A stretch of 64,000 nt of DNA, taken from positions 682,001-746,000 of the forward strand of contig CAVSKX010000002.1 in assembly GCA_963728765.1 (NCBI GenBank). The letters are read 5' to 3'. Position 1 is the stretch's first letter. Each line of letters starts with the position of its first letter. The notes beneath the pieces are model-generated. The model was not told where the DNA came from. It searched no databases and saw only the letters and a list, made by a program, of their open reading frames with translations. A program made the translations under genes and the position numbers. Below, piece by piece: positions 42,857 through 51,031 of this stretch. This stretch comes from AC-32 sp963728765. Lineage in GTDB: Bacteria; Actinomycetota; Thermoleophilia; Gaiellales; Gaiellaceae.

Positions 42857-43966
42857 ATGCGAATCGCATCCTTCAACGTCGAGAATCTTTTCGAACGCGC
42901 GAAGGCGTTTAGCCTGCAGGACAAGGACGCCGCGCGGATCGTGCTCGAGCAGTACGCCCGCCTCAACGATCTCTTCAACGAGCCCGTCTACAGCAAAGCG
43001 GCGAAGGCCGAGATGGTCGACCTGCTCGCAAAGCTCGGTCTGGCTGAGCGCGACGACGGGGGCGAGTTCGCGCTTCTTCGCCAGAACCGCGGCCGTCTGT
43101 TGCGGCGCCCGCTCGCCGGCGGAACGGAGATCATCGCCGGCGGCCGCAACGATTCGATCGGGTGGGTGGAGCTGAAGACGGAGCCGGTGAACGAGCTGGC
43201 GATGCAGCACACGGCGATGGTCATTCGCGATGTCGCGGGAGAGGTGCAGGCCGTCGTCGAGGCCGACAACAGGACGGCGCTGAAGAAGTTCTCTGGGATC
43301 GCTCTGGAGGCGATCGGCGGTCAGCCGTACGAGCACGTGATGCTGATCGACGGCAACGACGATCGCGGCATCGACGTCGCCCTCATGGCGAGGAGCGGCT
43401 ACGAGATCGTCGGGATCGCCTCCCACGTAGACGACACAGATGCCCAGGGCGAGATCTTCAGCCGCGACTGTCCCGAGTACACGATCGCCACGCCAGCCGG
43501 CGAGCGCTTCGTCCTGCTCGTCAACCACCTAAAGAGCAAGGGATTCGGTAGTCAGAGCTCGTCAAACAAGAAGCGCAGACGCCAGGCGAGAAGGGTGGCA
43601 CAGATCTACCGGCGTCTCACCTCCGAGGGTCAGAGCAACGTGATTGTCCTGGGCGACTTCAACGACACGCCCGACTCGGCACCGCTCGCTCCGCTACTCA
43701 CTCAAACCGACCTTCGCGACATCACCACCCATCCGAAGTTCAAGAGTGACGGCCGAGCCGGCACCTTCGCAAACGGCACAAAAAGCAACAAGATCGACTA
43801 CATCCTCCTCTCTCCAGCTCTGTTCTCGCGCGTCACCGGTGGCGGGATCTTCCGCAAAGGCGTCTGGGGCGGCAAGAATGGGACACTCTTTCCGCACTAC
43901 CCCACGATCACTCGACTGGCCGAGGCGGCGAGTGATCATGCCGCGATCTACGCAGACATCAGCTAG
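42857..43966 (+). CDS. Endonuclease/exonuclease/phosphatase-family protein
   Basis: 369 residues from ATG 42857, with AAGGAGG eight bases upstream. The EEP fold is clear: MRIASFNVENLFERA (metal-binding N and E), HVMLIDGNDDRGIDVALMAR, FVLLVNHLKSKGFG (His), SNVIVLGDFNDTPDSAPLAP (D and N) and the terminal SDHAAIYADI (catalytic His). All metal and catalytic motifs are present, so it is probably an active Mg-dependent phosphodiesterase; nucleic acid and phosphoester substrates both occur in the family. There is no signal peptide. It appears as a single-gene cassette in the repeat-rich region. Confidence 0.9.
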   Translation: MRIASFNVENLFERAKAFSLQDKDAARIVLEQYARLNDLFNEPVYSKAAKAEMVDLLAKLGLAERDDGGEFALLRQNRGRLLRRPLAGGTEIIAGGRNDSIGWVELKTEPVNELAMQHTAMVIRDVAGEVQAVVEADNRTALKKFSGIALEAIGGQPYEHVMLIDGNDDRGIDVALMARSGYEIVGIASHVDDTDAQGEIFSRDCPEYTIATPAGERFVLLVNHLKSKGFGSQSSSNKKRRRQARRVAQIYRRLTSEGQSNVIVLGDFNDTPDSAPLAPLLTQTDLRDITTHPKFKSDGRAGTFANGTKSNKIDYILLSPALFSRVTGGGIFRKGVWGGKNGTLFPHYPTITRLAEAASDHAAIYADIS

Positions 43967-44071
43967 CTGCCTCGCCAGTGCGGGACGTGAAAGCACTGTC
44001 CACCGCCACGTTGCCGGCCGGTCGTCAGCCACGCCGACTACGCGCGTCGCGTCACGAGCTATGGGCCAGTC

Positions 44072-45052
44072 TCAGGAACTCTCGCCTTGCCGGAGACGCC
44101 GCCATCTCCGGGCGTCCTCGGCTCCTGCGAAGACGAGCGGGCCGAAGAAGACCACGATCAGACCGAGGATCGCCAAGCCACGCGTGATGTCGTTCAGCCT
44201 CGTTTCGCGGTTCACGGCGGACTTTGCCTTCTCGGCGGACTTTTTGATCGCCTGGTTGCGCGCCGCGTTGGCCGCGGTGTAGCCCTGCACCTGGGCCCGG
44301 AACAGTTCGACTGCTTCGTCGCTCACCGCCGTAGCGATCTCGCTTGGGATCTCGGGAACTGTCGGTGCGGCCGGAATCTTTGTGGGCCGCGCGCTTGCCA
44401 CGAAGGCGGCCGGGATGAACGCAACGCCTATTGCCAGGCTAAGAACGCTGGCCCTGATCGCCCACCGACGGTTAGTCACGGTCGCGTTCACCCACTTGGT
44501 CAGATACCCGGTGCGGTACAGCTGCATCTCGGTCAAGGAGCTTCCGCCCGGATAGAGAGCAGGCGCGCGAGGCTTCGTGATGAAGGCGAGATAGGCCGTC
44601 GCCAGAGCGATGGCGAGCCCGAGGAAGACGGCGGCATACACGCCACGCAGGGGCAGTGGGTTATCGGTGACGGAGAACACGAGCCCGAGGATGCCCGTGT
44701 AGACGGCCACGACCGCGGTCGAGGCCGTTTGGACGAACTTGGCACTGTCACGCGACCGCTCGATCGAGCCTTTGGCGACATCGGCGATCGTCTGATGAAA
44801 GATCTTGGCGAGCTCGGCTTCCGCATCCCAGCGGGATTTCTCAAGCGCCGTGAGAGCATCGCCCTCGGCTTTGTCAAGGGTGAGCTTCTGCTCCTCTGTG
44901 CGTTTCTCGGAGTCGAGATCGCGCTGACGGTAGAGCTTCTCGAGGTCGCGCTGAAACACGCGCACCGCCTCTTCGGCCTCGAGCGCCTTCTCAATCCGAA
45001 CCTTGTCGCAGTCGGTGCAGGGCTCGGCGTTGGCCCCCGCCGGCCCGCTCAT
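44072..45052 (-). CDS. Four-helix membrane protein with N-terminal coiled coil
   Basis: 326 residues from ATG 45052, overlapping the upstream stop (ATGA). An N-terminal CTDCDKV cysteine pair and a long coiled coil (VFQRDLEKLYRQRDLDSEKR, residues 25-90) precede two close membrane helices (VVAVYTGILGLVFSV, VYAAVFLGLAIALATAYLAF). A loop follows, then a third helix (ASVLSLAIGVAFIPAAFVAS), a second helical stretch, and a C-terminal helix (GLAILGLIVVFFGPLVFAGA). This resembles SLATT-like membrane effectors of nucleotide-signalling defence systems only in topology. The function is unknown. It is co-transcribed with the 68-residue gene upstream. Confidence 0.7.
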   Translation of the reverse strand: MSGPAGANAEPCTDCDKVRIEKALEAEEAVRVFQRDLEKLYRQRDLDSEKRTEEQKLTLDKAEGDALTALEKSRWDAEAELAKIFHQTIADVAKGSIERSRDSAKFVQTASTAVVAVYTGILGLVFSVTDNPLPLRGVYAAVFLGLAIALATAYLAFITKPRAPALYPGGSSLTEMQLYRTGYLTKWVNATVTNRRWAIRASVLSLAIGVAFIPAAFVASARPTKIPAAPTVPEIPSEIATAVSDEAVELFRAQVQGYTAANAARNQAIKKSAEKAKSAVNRETRLNDITRGLAILGLIVVFFGPLVFAGAEDARRWRRLRQGESS

Positions 45053-45255
45053 TCTTCTTCTTCGGCGGCAGGCTCGGGTACAGCGTCGACGGGATCGATC
45101 ACTACGACCTTGCCGCCCTCGATTGTGACGAGCATGCCGTCTGTTTGGCGGTGCAGTGGCTCGACCTCGTGGAGCCGGGTGCCGTCCACAACCTTGAAGG
45201 CCGAGACGGCGAAATAGTCGTTCTCGTACGGGCAGAACTCCTTACCTCGAGGCAT
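45049..45255 (-). CDS. Small acidic-tailed protein, operon partner of the membrane protein
   Basis: 68 residues from ATG 45255. It starts MPRGKEFCPYENDYFAVSAF, has a beta-rich middle (DGMLVTIEGGKVVVIDPVDA) and ends in a run of glutamates. There is no signal peptide or membrane helix and no recognised family. Its stop overlaps the start of the four-helix membrane protein (ATGA), so the two are translationally coupled and probably act together, with this protein as a soluble regulator or subunit. Confidence 0.6.
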   Translation of the reverse strand: MPRGKEFCPYENDYFAVSAFKVVDGTRLHEVEPLHRQTDGMLVTIEGGKVVVIDPVDAVPEPAAEEEE

Positions 45256-45370
45256 AGAACGCCTCCAGTCTCGACTGCCAACACGCCCATTATAAGGCGG
45301 AAAATGCCTCTGTTATAGGTCGAAGGTCGACGCCTCCTCTTGTCTCGACTCAAACGGGAGAGCGATTGCC

Positions 45371-45880
45371 TTGAGCACGACTGGGTGGAACGCAGGCTCA
45401 ACTGCAGGTCTCCAGCCGTACGCGGAGGTCGGAAGCGGGGAGGTTGCGCTTTGGCGGCTCGAGCTGAAGCTAAACGACCTCGGACGCGAGACGCTCGCGC
45501 GGGAGCACGACGCTGACTACTGGGACTCGCCCATCAAGATGGACGCCGAGGAGAGACAAGCCGAGGCCGTGCACGAGGGCTACTACGAGGGCCAATACGG
45601 CGATGGGCCGATGGGACAGAGTCTTGAGCGAGTCCTGTTTTCTTCGGCGACGACCCGGATATCGTCGACGGCGAGGAAGTTCTTTGGACGGCGAGGGGCA
45701 CGGCTCGAGCTGGCTCGCGCCGTGCTCATGCACGCTCTTCAGCGTGAACCGACACGTGCGCAAGCTGAAGCCTTCGTCGCTCGTTTCAAAGAGGTCCTCG
45801 ATGACGCCGAAGGTCACGGGTGGACAATTCCCTACTCCGAGCTCCAGCAGTGGCTTCGTGAGCTCGGCGTGCGCGGCTAA
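45371..45880 (+). CDS. Hypothetical protein
   Basis: 169 residues from TTG 45371, with GGGAGAG about 12 bases upstream. Acidic and soluble. The text reads naturally in the first half (VALWRLELKLNDLGRETLAR, DAEERQAEAVHEGYYEGQYG) and in the last third (AFVARFKEVLDDAEGHGWTI, YSELQQWLRELG). The middle serine/arginine-rich stretch (VLFSSATTRISSTARKFFG) is less convincing and could conceal a pair of compensating frameshifts. No domain is recognised. It is divergent from the small gene at 45255 and followed by a dispersed repeat. Confidence 0.5.
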   Translation: MSTTGWNAGSTAGLQPYAEVGSGEVALWRLELKLNDLGRETLAREHDADYWDSPIKMDAEERQAEAVHEGYYEGQYGDGPMGQSLERVLFSSATTRISSTARKFFGRRGARLELARAVLMHALQREPTRAQAEAFVARFKEVLDDAEGHGWTIPYSELQQWLRELGVRG

Positions 45881-45896
45881 CCGGACAGCCGGTCGA

Positions 45897-45938
45897 CCCC
45901 CACCCCCGCGTCGCAGTAGCCTCTCCAGCGCGTGTCCC
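45897..45938 (+). repeat. Dispersed CCCCC...TAGCCTCTCC motif, copy 4
   Basis: C-run, GCAGTAGCCTCTCC and GTGTCCC; related to the GATGAGCCTC copies. Confidence 0.4.
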
Positions 45939-45992
45939 TCGAAGGACTCTATGGTACGAATCTCCCCACCAAAATCGGAAGGGAGAACATCT

Positions 45993-46190
45993 GTGGCGCG
46001 CAAGACAATTCGGGTCAGCGACCAATCGGGTGACGAAATCCCGGACGGCAAGGGAGCAACGGTTCGCATCACCTTTGCGGATGCAAGGAAGGGTGTGCGT
46101 GAGCTTGACCTGACAGACGCCGAAGCCGACCGGCTTGGCGGACGAGCTGTCGCGCGGCGTGGGCGCAAGCCGAAGACTCCTGCGCGCTAG
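45993..46190 (+). CDS. Small Lsr2-like protein (dimerisation-domain type)
   Basis: 65 residues from GTG 45993, with GGGAGAA about seven bases upstream. The sequence MARKTIRVSDQSGDEIPDGK, ATVRITFADARKGVRELDLT and DAEADRLGGRAVARRGRKPK has the two-strand-plus-helix layout of the Lsr2 N-terminal dimerisation domain and a basic arginine-rich tail in place of the Lsr2 C-terminal DNA-binding helix pair. Such stand-alone short forms could modulate a full Lsr2 nucleoid silencer. This is inference from sequence character. It is flanked by dispersed repeats on both sides. Confidence 0.6.
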   Translation: MARKTIRVSDQSGDEIPDGKGATVRITFADARKGVRELDLTDAEADRLGGRAVARRGRKPKTPAR

Positions 46191-46433
46191 GTAGAGCCCC
46201 AAGACATCGACAATCGTCGTTGACACGAATCTGACGGAGTAGGGTCCCCGGGACTTTCCACGAGGAAGACACCCCGGCTCGACTATTCCTTGCATACAGA
46301 GACCTCGCTGCCTGCTGTGGACGCAGGCAGTCGCTCGTCTAGCCCGCATGGTTGAGCCGATCAGCGCAGACGTGGTCAGCGCGTGGTTAGTCGACGACGC
46401 CTCAGCGCTCTGAAGCGGCCGACCCGCGACCCG

Positions 46434-46479
46434 GTTGCGATCTCGTTTTCGTGCGAGACCCCGAGCCGAAGGGTGGCAC
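46434..46479 (+). repeat. 44-bp intergenic repeat, copy 2
   Basis: Same ordered blocks as 42682-42725 (TTGCGATC, GCGAGACCC, GAGCCGA, GGGTGGCAC). Confidence 0.55.
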
Positions 46480-46511
46480 CCTGCGCGCGATGAGCCTCTC
46501 CGCACTGAGTC
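46476..46511 (+). repeat. Dispersed GATGAGCCTC motif, copy 5
   Basis: CACCC, GCGCGATGAGCCTCTCC and GAGTC, directly continuing the 44-bp repeat. Confidence 0.4.
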
Positions 46512-46557
46512 TCCCCGGCGTCTCGGCCCTGCACGCCACCTATCGTCTTGCGAACGG

Positions 46558-47988
46558 TCACGCGGCCTTTGTTAAGCAGTAGACGAGGGGAGTCGCTCCG
46601 CCTTGGTACTGAGCGGGAAAGTCGGCATACCTGATCACCGACTCGCCATTGACGGGATCGCATACAAGCAGGAGATCGTTCAATACCCCTGCGATCGCGA
46701 CGACGTGCTGGCCGACGCCTGAGTTCCAATTGATGTCTACGGCGATCGGGCGTCCCGCGGCGATCTCGGCAGCAATCTCGTCCAGCGTCAAGGAGGTGCG
46801 TTCCTCCGCCAAGTTGTTGTGAACATCCAAGGCGGTGTTAATGCCGCCGCTCTTGATGCAAACGTTTGGGATGCCGACGTTTTGCAGCGCGTTCTCGGCT
46901 TTCCTGTCATATGGATTGGCCAGCTTCTTCAACAACGCCGGGCTCAGCTGAATGTCTGTCGGGCAGCAGCTCGTTCCCGCCGGCCAGTTGTTGACGTTGA
47001 GACCGATCGTCGTCATCGTGAGGCACTGATCGACGCTGGTATGGCCGTAGTACTCCGCGATGCTTACTGCGACAGCTATCCAGCACCAAAGGCTCGTCTC
47101 TTGAAACTGCAGACGAAGGCCGATGTTCTGCGGACTGTCTTGTCCGGTATTTCCAGGGATATGGCCCTGCACTACCCAGTTCGTCCCGTCAAACGACGAG
47201 AAATAAAGCTCCTGATCGTCGTCGACGCCCTTCCACATTGCGTACAACTTGCCGGCGTATTCGGATAGGGCGGACCCGATGCTGCTCCCGACGTCCGGAA
47301 TCACCTGTTGCGTTGTCCATGTCGTCCCATCGAACGAGGCGAACCACAGGGCCTGATCGCCGGTAACACCCTTCCAAGCGGCGCATAGCTTGCCGTTGAA
47401 GACGGCGAGCGAGGGGCCAACGGAGCTCGCCACTCCCGGTATGACCTGCTGAGGTGACCAGTTCGTGCCATCGAAGGACGCGTACCAGAGCGCCTGATCG
47501 TTGTTCATCCCCTTCCAAGCTGCGTATAGGCGTCCGTTGTAAACGCACAGTGCTGGCCCGACACTCGTCGCTACGCCAGGAATCGTCGCTTGCTGAGACC
47601 ATCGGGCTCCGTCGTAATACGCGTACCAGATCGCCTGATCTGACTCGGCCCCCTTCCAAGCCGCGTAGAGAAGATTCTTGAATTCGGCCAGACTTGGGCC
47701 GATGCTGCTTGCTACTCCGGGTATCTGTTCCTGCGCGGACCAAAGGCCGTTATGCGCCTGGAGGAAGAAGAGACGTTCATCGGAATGCTCACCCTTCCAG
47801 GCAAGGACCATCCTGTCGCGAAAGTTCGCGATCGCCGGCCCGGCACTACTGTTGCCAGCGACCAATTGCTGGTCAGTCCAATTGCGTTCATTGAACTCCG
47901 AGAAGAACAACCGGTCGTCCTCGGTCTCTCCCTTCCAAGCCGCATAAAGCAAGCCGTTGTAGCTACAGAGACCTTGCAAGACACCCAT
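46558..47988 (-). CDS. Beta-propeller fused to a papain-like cysteine protease
   Basis: 476 residues from ATG 47988, with GGGGAGG about nine bases upstream. Residues 1-290 contain about six ~48-residue repeats of the form A.WKG...D..L.Y..FDG..W..QQ.IPGV.SS.GPSL (e.g. LYAAWKGAESDQAIWYAYYD), a lectin-like propeller as in PLL-type proteins. The C-terminal ~190 residues are a papain-like/C39-like peptidase: catalytic Cys in LQFQETSLWCWIAVAVSIAE, His in SGVGQHVVAIAGVL and acidic/Asn partner in LLVCDPVNGES. No signal peptide is visible, so the route out of the cell, if any, is unknown. A striking stand-alone cassette gene. Confidence 0.82.
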   Translation of the reverse strand: MGVLQGLCSYNGLLYAAWKGETEDDRLFFSEFNERNWTDQQLVAGNSSAGPAIANFRDRMVLAWKGEHSDERLFFLQAHNGLWSAQEQIPGVASSIGPSLAEFKNLLYAAWKGAESDQAIWYAYYDGARWSQQATIPGVATSVGPALCVYNGRLYAAWKGMNNDQALWYASFDGTNWSPQQVIPGVASSVGPSLAVFNGKLCAAWKGVTGDQALWFASFDGTTWTTQQVIPDVGSSIGSALSEYAGKLYAMWKGVDDDQELYFSSFDGTNWVVQGHIPGNTGQDSPQNIGLRLQFQETSLWCWIAVAVSIAEYYGHTSVDQCLTMTTIGLNVNNWPAGTSCCPTDIQLSPALLKKLANPYDRKAENALQNVGIPNVCIKSGGINTALDVHNNLAEERTSLTLDEIAAEIAAGRPIAVDINWNSGVGQHVVAIAGVLNDLLLVCDPVNGESVIRYADFPAQYQGGATPLVYCLTKAA

Positions 47989-48366
47989 GATCAACAACCT
48001 CCCCGTGATCGCGGGTTCATCGCTCCTGTCTTAGAGACGACTGCCAGTGGCGGCTTCTTCCGAATCCGGCCACCGCAAGATCCGGGAACGGCGGGGAGTT
48101 TTCTGATCGGTCGCGGGCCTCGGACTCCACTAAGCAAGTCGGCAGAGAGCATCCCTGACCTCCCGCCTGCCCTAGCGATCCTGACTTAGAGCGTTTTATC
48201 ACGTGCGACTCAAGGTTCAAAGTGCGACAGACGCACCTGCTCGTCGACGGTGGCCGATTATGAGCGGCCGAGTCGATGGTCTGTCCTGCACGGTGGCAAC
48301 CGCACACGGCACCCCGGCCTCTCGCGAACTTACGGCACGTCAGGCCACGTCGCTAGGCGGGCCAGG
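47989..48366. other. Intergenic region, nothing recognised
   Basis: No gene, hairpin or repeat that I can support. Confidence 0.4.
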
Positions 48367-48522
48367 TCACATCAGTTCGCGAGAGGTGGTCTGGAGCGGA
48401 AGCGGCGCTCGCAAGCCGATTCGCCGGTCACGCGTGAAGCGCGCGTCATGCTCTGCGGTCATCGAGGGGTTCTCGGCCACGACATCGCGGCCCACCCTCT
48501 GCACGATGAGCTTCTTCTGCAC
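48367..48522 (-). CDS. Possible 51-residue protein
   Basis: A frame from GTG 48522 with GAGGGGG about eight bases upstream reads MQKKLIVQRVGRDVVAENPS and MTAEHDARFTRDRRIGLRAP, ending in LQTTSRELM. The composition is protein-like (few rare codons, balanced charge) but it is short and has no recognised relatives. It lies alone in a gap between two minus-strand genes. Confidence 0.35.
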   Translation of the reverse strand: MQKKLIVQRVGRDVVAENPSMTAEHDARFTRDRRIGLRAPLPLQTTSRELM

Positions 48523-48624
48523 GGGTCCCCCTCGCGAGCGCGAAAAAGCTCGACCTACTCTGCAACGGTCAGAGCCAACGTGAGGGCCGGTCAGTGGCGC
48601 GTGCGTGCTGCCTCCCTCGCTCCT

Positions 48625-49545
48625 TCACGCACACAGGATCGCGCCCTCGGCCACGGCATCGGTGGCAAATGTCGACAACGGTCGCCTGGCGAGGGCGAGC
48701 CGGAGCAGCGCCGCCGTCGTAAGCAGTGCGTCGAAGTCGCCGTCGTGCGCAACTGCGTCGGTTGCGCCCTCGATCCGGACGCCCTCATCACGGATCCACT
48801 CCGCCTGCTGCAACCGTGCCACCACAGCCATACGAACGTCACCCCTTGTCTTGGCGAGGCTTTGTGGTGTGGCGGGTAGCTCGGCTGCGAGTGCAGAGCC
48901 ATACGCAGCTCGCGGATAAATCTCGGCGGCCACGACCGATGCCCGTGTGGCGAGTTCATCGAACGTACCGTCGAACGGCCAGATCGCCACGGTTGGATCG
49001 AGAGCCACGAGCGGGAGTTCCTGCCACAGCGCTTGAGCGGCTGGCGCCACTTGACCAGGGAGATTGAAAGCGAAGACGGAATTGCCGCGTGTCGCGTTTT
49101 CGATCGCACGCTTCAGCTCGAGGTTGTGAGCGGCGGCCGCAGCTACGAACGCGGTGAGGCTCCCTCGACCGGGCGGAACGAAGAAGAATGGTCGCATCGG
49201 AGACCAATCTTCAGCCCGTGCTACTGGCTGGAGAAAGTCCGGTCGCTCGAGAGCTGCCGGGAGCCAGTCGAGGAACGATGCCGTTGCAGGCGCGCCGAAT
49301 AGAGAGCGAGCGACGGTCAGGTACGAGAGTGGCACGCCTATAGGAGCGTCGACCGCGACAAGCGAGAAGCCGCCCTTCTGACGACGAGCGCCCTCCTGGA
49401 TGAGACTTTCGAAGCTCCACCCTGGGGCTGAAAGGGGGCAGATGCGTCGTTCGAAAGGGTCGGCGAGCCACGCCCGGCGGCGCGTGGTGTGTTTGCTCCA
49501 GTCCGCGCAGATGATGATGTCGGGCGCTGCGAACCCAGAAGACAC
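48625..49545 (-). CDS. DUF429-like RNase H-fold protein
   Basis: 306 residues from GTG 49545. The N-terminus IIICADWSKHTTRRRAWLAD is the first strand with its conserved Asp-Trp-Ser. FSLVAVDAPIGVPLSY gives the second acidic strand, and GDFDALLTTAALLRLALARR with AEGAILC gives the C-terminal acidic helix. These are the landmarks of DUF429-type predicted nucleases. It is only distantly similar to the frameshifted DUF429 gene at 41624-42496. Function is unproven; the fold and acidic residues suggest metal-dependent activity. Single-gene cassette. Confidence 0.72.
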   Translation of the reverse strand: MSSGFAAPDIIICADWSKHTTRRRAWLADPFERRICPLSAPGWSFESLIQEGARRQKGGFSLVAVDAPIGVPLSYLTVARSLFGAPATASFLDWLPAALERPDFLQPVARAEDWSPMRPFFFVPPGRGSLTAFVAAAAAHNLELKRAIENATRGNSVFAFNLPGQVAPAAQALWQELPLVALDPTVAIWPFDGTFDELATRASVVAAEIYPRAAYGSALAAELPATPQSLAKTRGDVRMAVVARLQQAEWIRDEGVRIEGATDAVAHDGDFDALLTTAALLRLALARRPLSTFATDAVAEGAILCA

Positions 49546-49796
49546 GGCCGCATGTTGCTAGAAACGCCCGAGGCAGACGCCCGCGCTTGACGGCAGAACC
49601 GCCCGCTTAGCAGTGCCGCCAGATGCGATCCCGGAGGAGGGCCGCCCCGGAGCAACGGTCGCATCCGCGCTTACTAGGTGCGCTGCGACACACCGTGAAC
49701 GGGCAGCGGGCAAGAGCTCCTCCGTGATCGGGGTACCTCCGTCCCCGAGAGTGGTCTCACCGCAACGCTGCCCGCAAGCGAGCTGCCGACCGCGCG

Positions 49797-49812
49797 TCAA
49801 GTACGCCTCAAG
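49797..49812. repeat. 11-bp-period TCAAG pair
   Basis: TCAAG at 49797-49801 and 49808-49812. Confidence 0.5.
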
Positions 49813-49851
49813 CTGTTCCGCCGCCGAGCTCTGCCACGGCAGCCACCCACC

Positions 49852-49890
49852 CACCCCCGCACGCGACGAGCCTCCTTAGGTCGTGTCCCT
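49852..49890 (+). repeat. Dispersed CCCCC...GACGAGCCTCC motif, copy 6
   Basis: CCACCCCCGC, GACGAGCCTCC, then GTGTCCC. Confidence 0.4.
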
Positions 49891-49976
49891 CAGGCGGGGT
49901 CATGACATCCCACTTGTTTCCGAGGGACGGGGGACGCTCACGGGAGTGAAGAGCGCAGCAGCGTCTCCGCGCGAAC

Positions 49977-50411
49977 CTAGGCGCCGTCGATTGTCGCGGT
50001 CGAGGCTGAGAGGGCTGGCGGACCTATCCCAGTGGCCGTAGGTTGAGGAGGCTTGTCATCTCCCAGAAACGCTGAGGCGATAACGAGAATCGTCCCGACA
50101 AGCGCTAACACGGACTGAATGTTGAACTTGCCCCCTCGCGTTGTGATTTTCCAGTCTCCGCGCGCACCGGCGTCGATGATCTCGTACACACCTGCGCCCC
50201 CCACAAGGATGCTTCCAACGAGAGCGGCCGTGCCGAAGCCGCCGACGACATAGAACGAGATGAGGTGCTCCCGTCTGTCAATTACGAAGGTTGTGAGAAC
50301 CGCTTGAGCTCCGAGGACAGCCAGCGCCGCTGTAATGACGTAGCTGCTGAGAGTTGTGACAAGACTTGATGCCGCGCGACGATCCTCTTCTGACCCGCCG
50401 GCGCTACTAAT
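49977..50411 (-). CDS. Three-helix membrane protein without a canonical start
   Basis: About 144 residues. The frame is protein-like from SSAGGSEEDRRAASSLVTTL, with membrane helices YVITAALAVLGAQAVLTTFV, FYVVGGFGTAALVGSILVGG and SVLALVGTILVIASAF. The only ATG/GTG/TTG in frame is GTG 50204, after two helices. The sensible N-terminus coincides with an ATT at 50411 that overlaps the upstream TAG by one base (ATTAG), so either a rare ATT start or re-initiation is used, or the true start was altered. It is co-transcribed with 50407-50883. Confidence 0.55.
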   Translation of the reverse strand: MSSAGGSEEDRRAASSLVTTLSSYVITAALAVLGAQAVLTTFVIDRREHLISFYVVGGFGTAALVGSILVGGAGVYEIIDAGARGDWKITTRGGKFNIQSVLALVGTILVIASAFLGDDKPPQPTATGIGPPALSASTATIDGA

Positions 50412-50883
50412 GGCGCACCTCGACCGGATGGAACCCCGACTCGGGTGGGCTCGAGCGCTCCCAAAGGTTGTAGCGGCTGATCCTCAGACCACCCCAGTTC
50501 CGACTCAGTGCGTCGATTACTGCATGACCAGTGATCTCCGGAACCCGTTGTTCTCGGTCAGCGGCAGCTTCGAGCACTAGCATTGCTGTGTCTCTCCGCA
50601 CGTCCTCCTCGACCTGGGCTGTGTTGTGGCCGGCCGCGGAGAGGGGCACGAAAACTAGGTCCCTGAAATTCACCGCCAGGAGGGCCTTGGCGTCTTCGCG
50701 TAGCCGAGCACCATCGCCTCTTTCTCGCTCGGCCTCATCAAGCGCGGACTCGACCGCGCGACCAAACACTGGAGCAGCCTCACCGAATCGATCGACAAGC
50801 AGACGTGCCTCGGGAGAGTCCGCTTCGGGCTGCACCACCAACCTGAAGATCGACTCGTAGATCTCTCGGTATTGCTCGTCCAT
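50407..50883 (-). CDS. Hypothetical soluble protein
   Basis: 158 residues from ATG 50883, with AAGGAG seven bases upstream; a longer reading to 51096 lacks protein character. Helical and acidic (EQYREIYESIFRLVVQPEAD, FGRAVESALDEAERERGDGA), then FRDLVFVPLSAAGHNTAQVE and EITGHAVIDALSRNWGGLRI. No family is recognised. The stop overlaps the putative ATT start of the membrane protein, so the pair forms a two-gene unit in which this is the soluble partner. Confidence 0.65.
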   Translation of the reverse strand: MDEQYREIYESIFRLVVQPEADSPEARLLVDRFGEAAPVFGRAVESALDEAERERGDGARLREDAKALLAVNFRDLVFVPLSAAGHNTAQVEEDVRRDTAMLVLEAAADREQRVPEITGHAVIDALSRNWGGLRISRYNLWERSSPPESGFHPVEVRH

Positions 50884-51031
50884 GCCAGCTCCTTCGTTGG
50901 GAGGTCCACAGTTTCGCCCGTGAAGTGAGAAGAGCCAAGGTCCGGAGCGCCGCAGCGCTTCCACGGAACCTAGGCGCGGTCGAACTCTGCGGCGCTCGCG
51001 AAAGAGGGTACGCCGATGACGCCCAGCGTCG

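Larger units (their letters stand above)
46191..46557. other. Intergenic region with two repeat types
   Basis: No gene is supported. It carries the second copy of the 44-bp repeat (46434) merged with a GATGAGCCTC motif (46476). Confidence 0.5.
49546..49976. other. Intergenic region with arm-like repeat and C-run motif
   Basis: No gene is supported. It contains a TCAAG 11-bp pair (49797) and a CCCCC/GACGAGCCTCC motif (49852). Confidence 0.5.

Noticed and set aside
28883..49890. Integron attC sites as explanation of the intergenic motifs
   Set aside because: The R-Y-Y-A-A-C/G-T-T-R-R-R-Y boundaries of attC are absent, and no integron-type integrase with its extra helix motif is visible.
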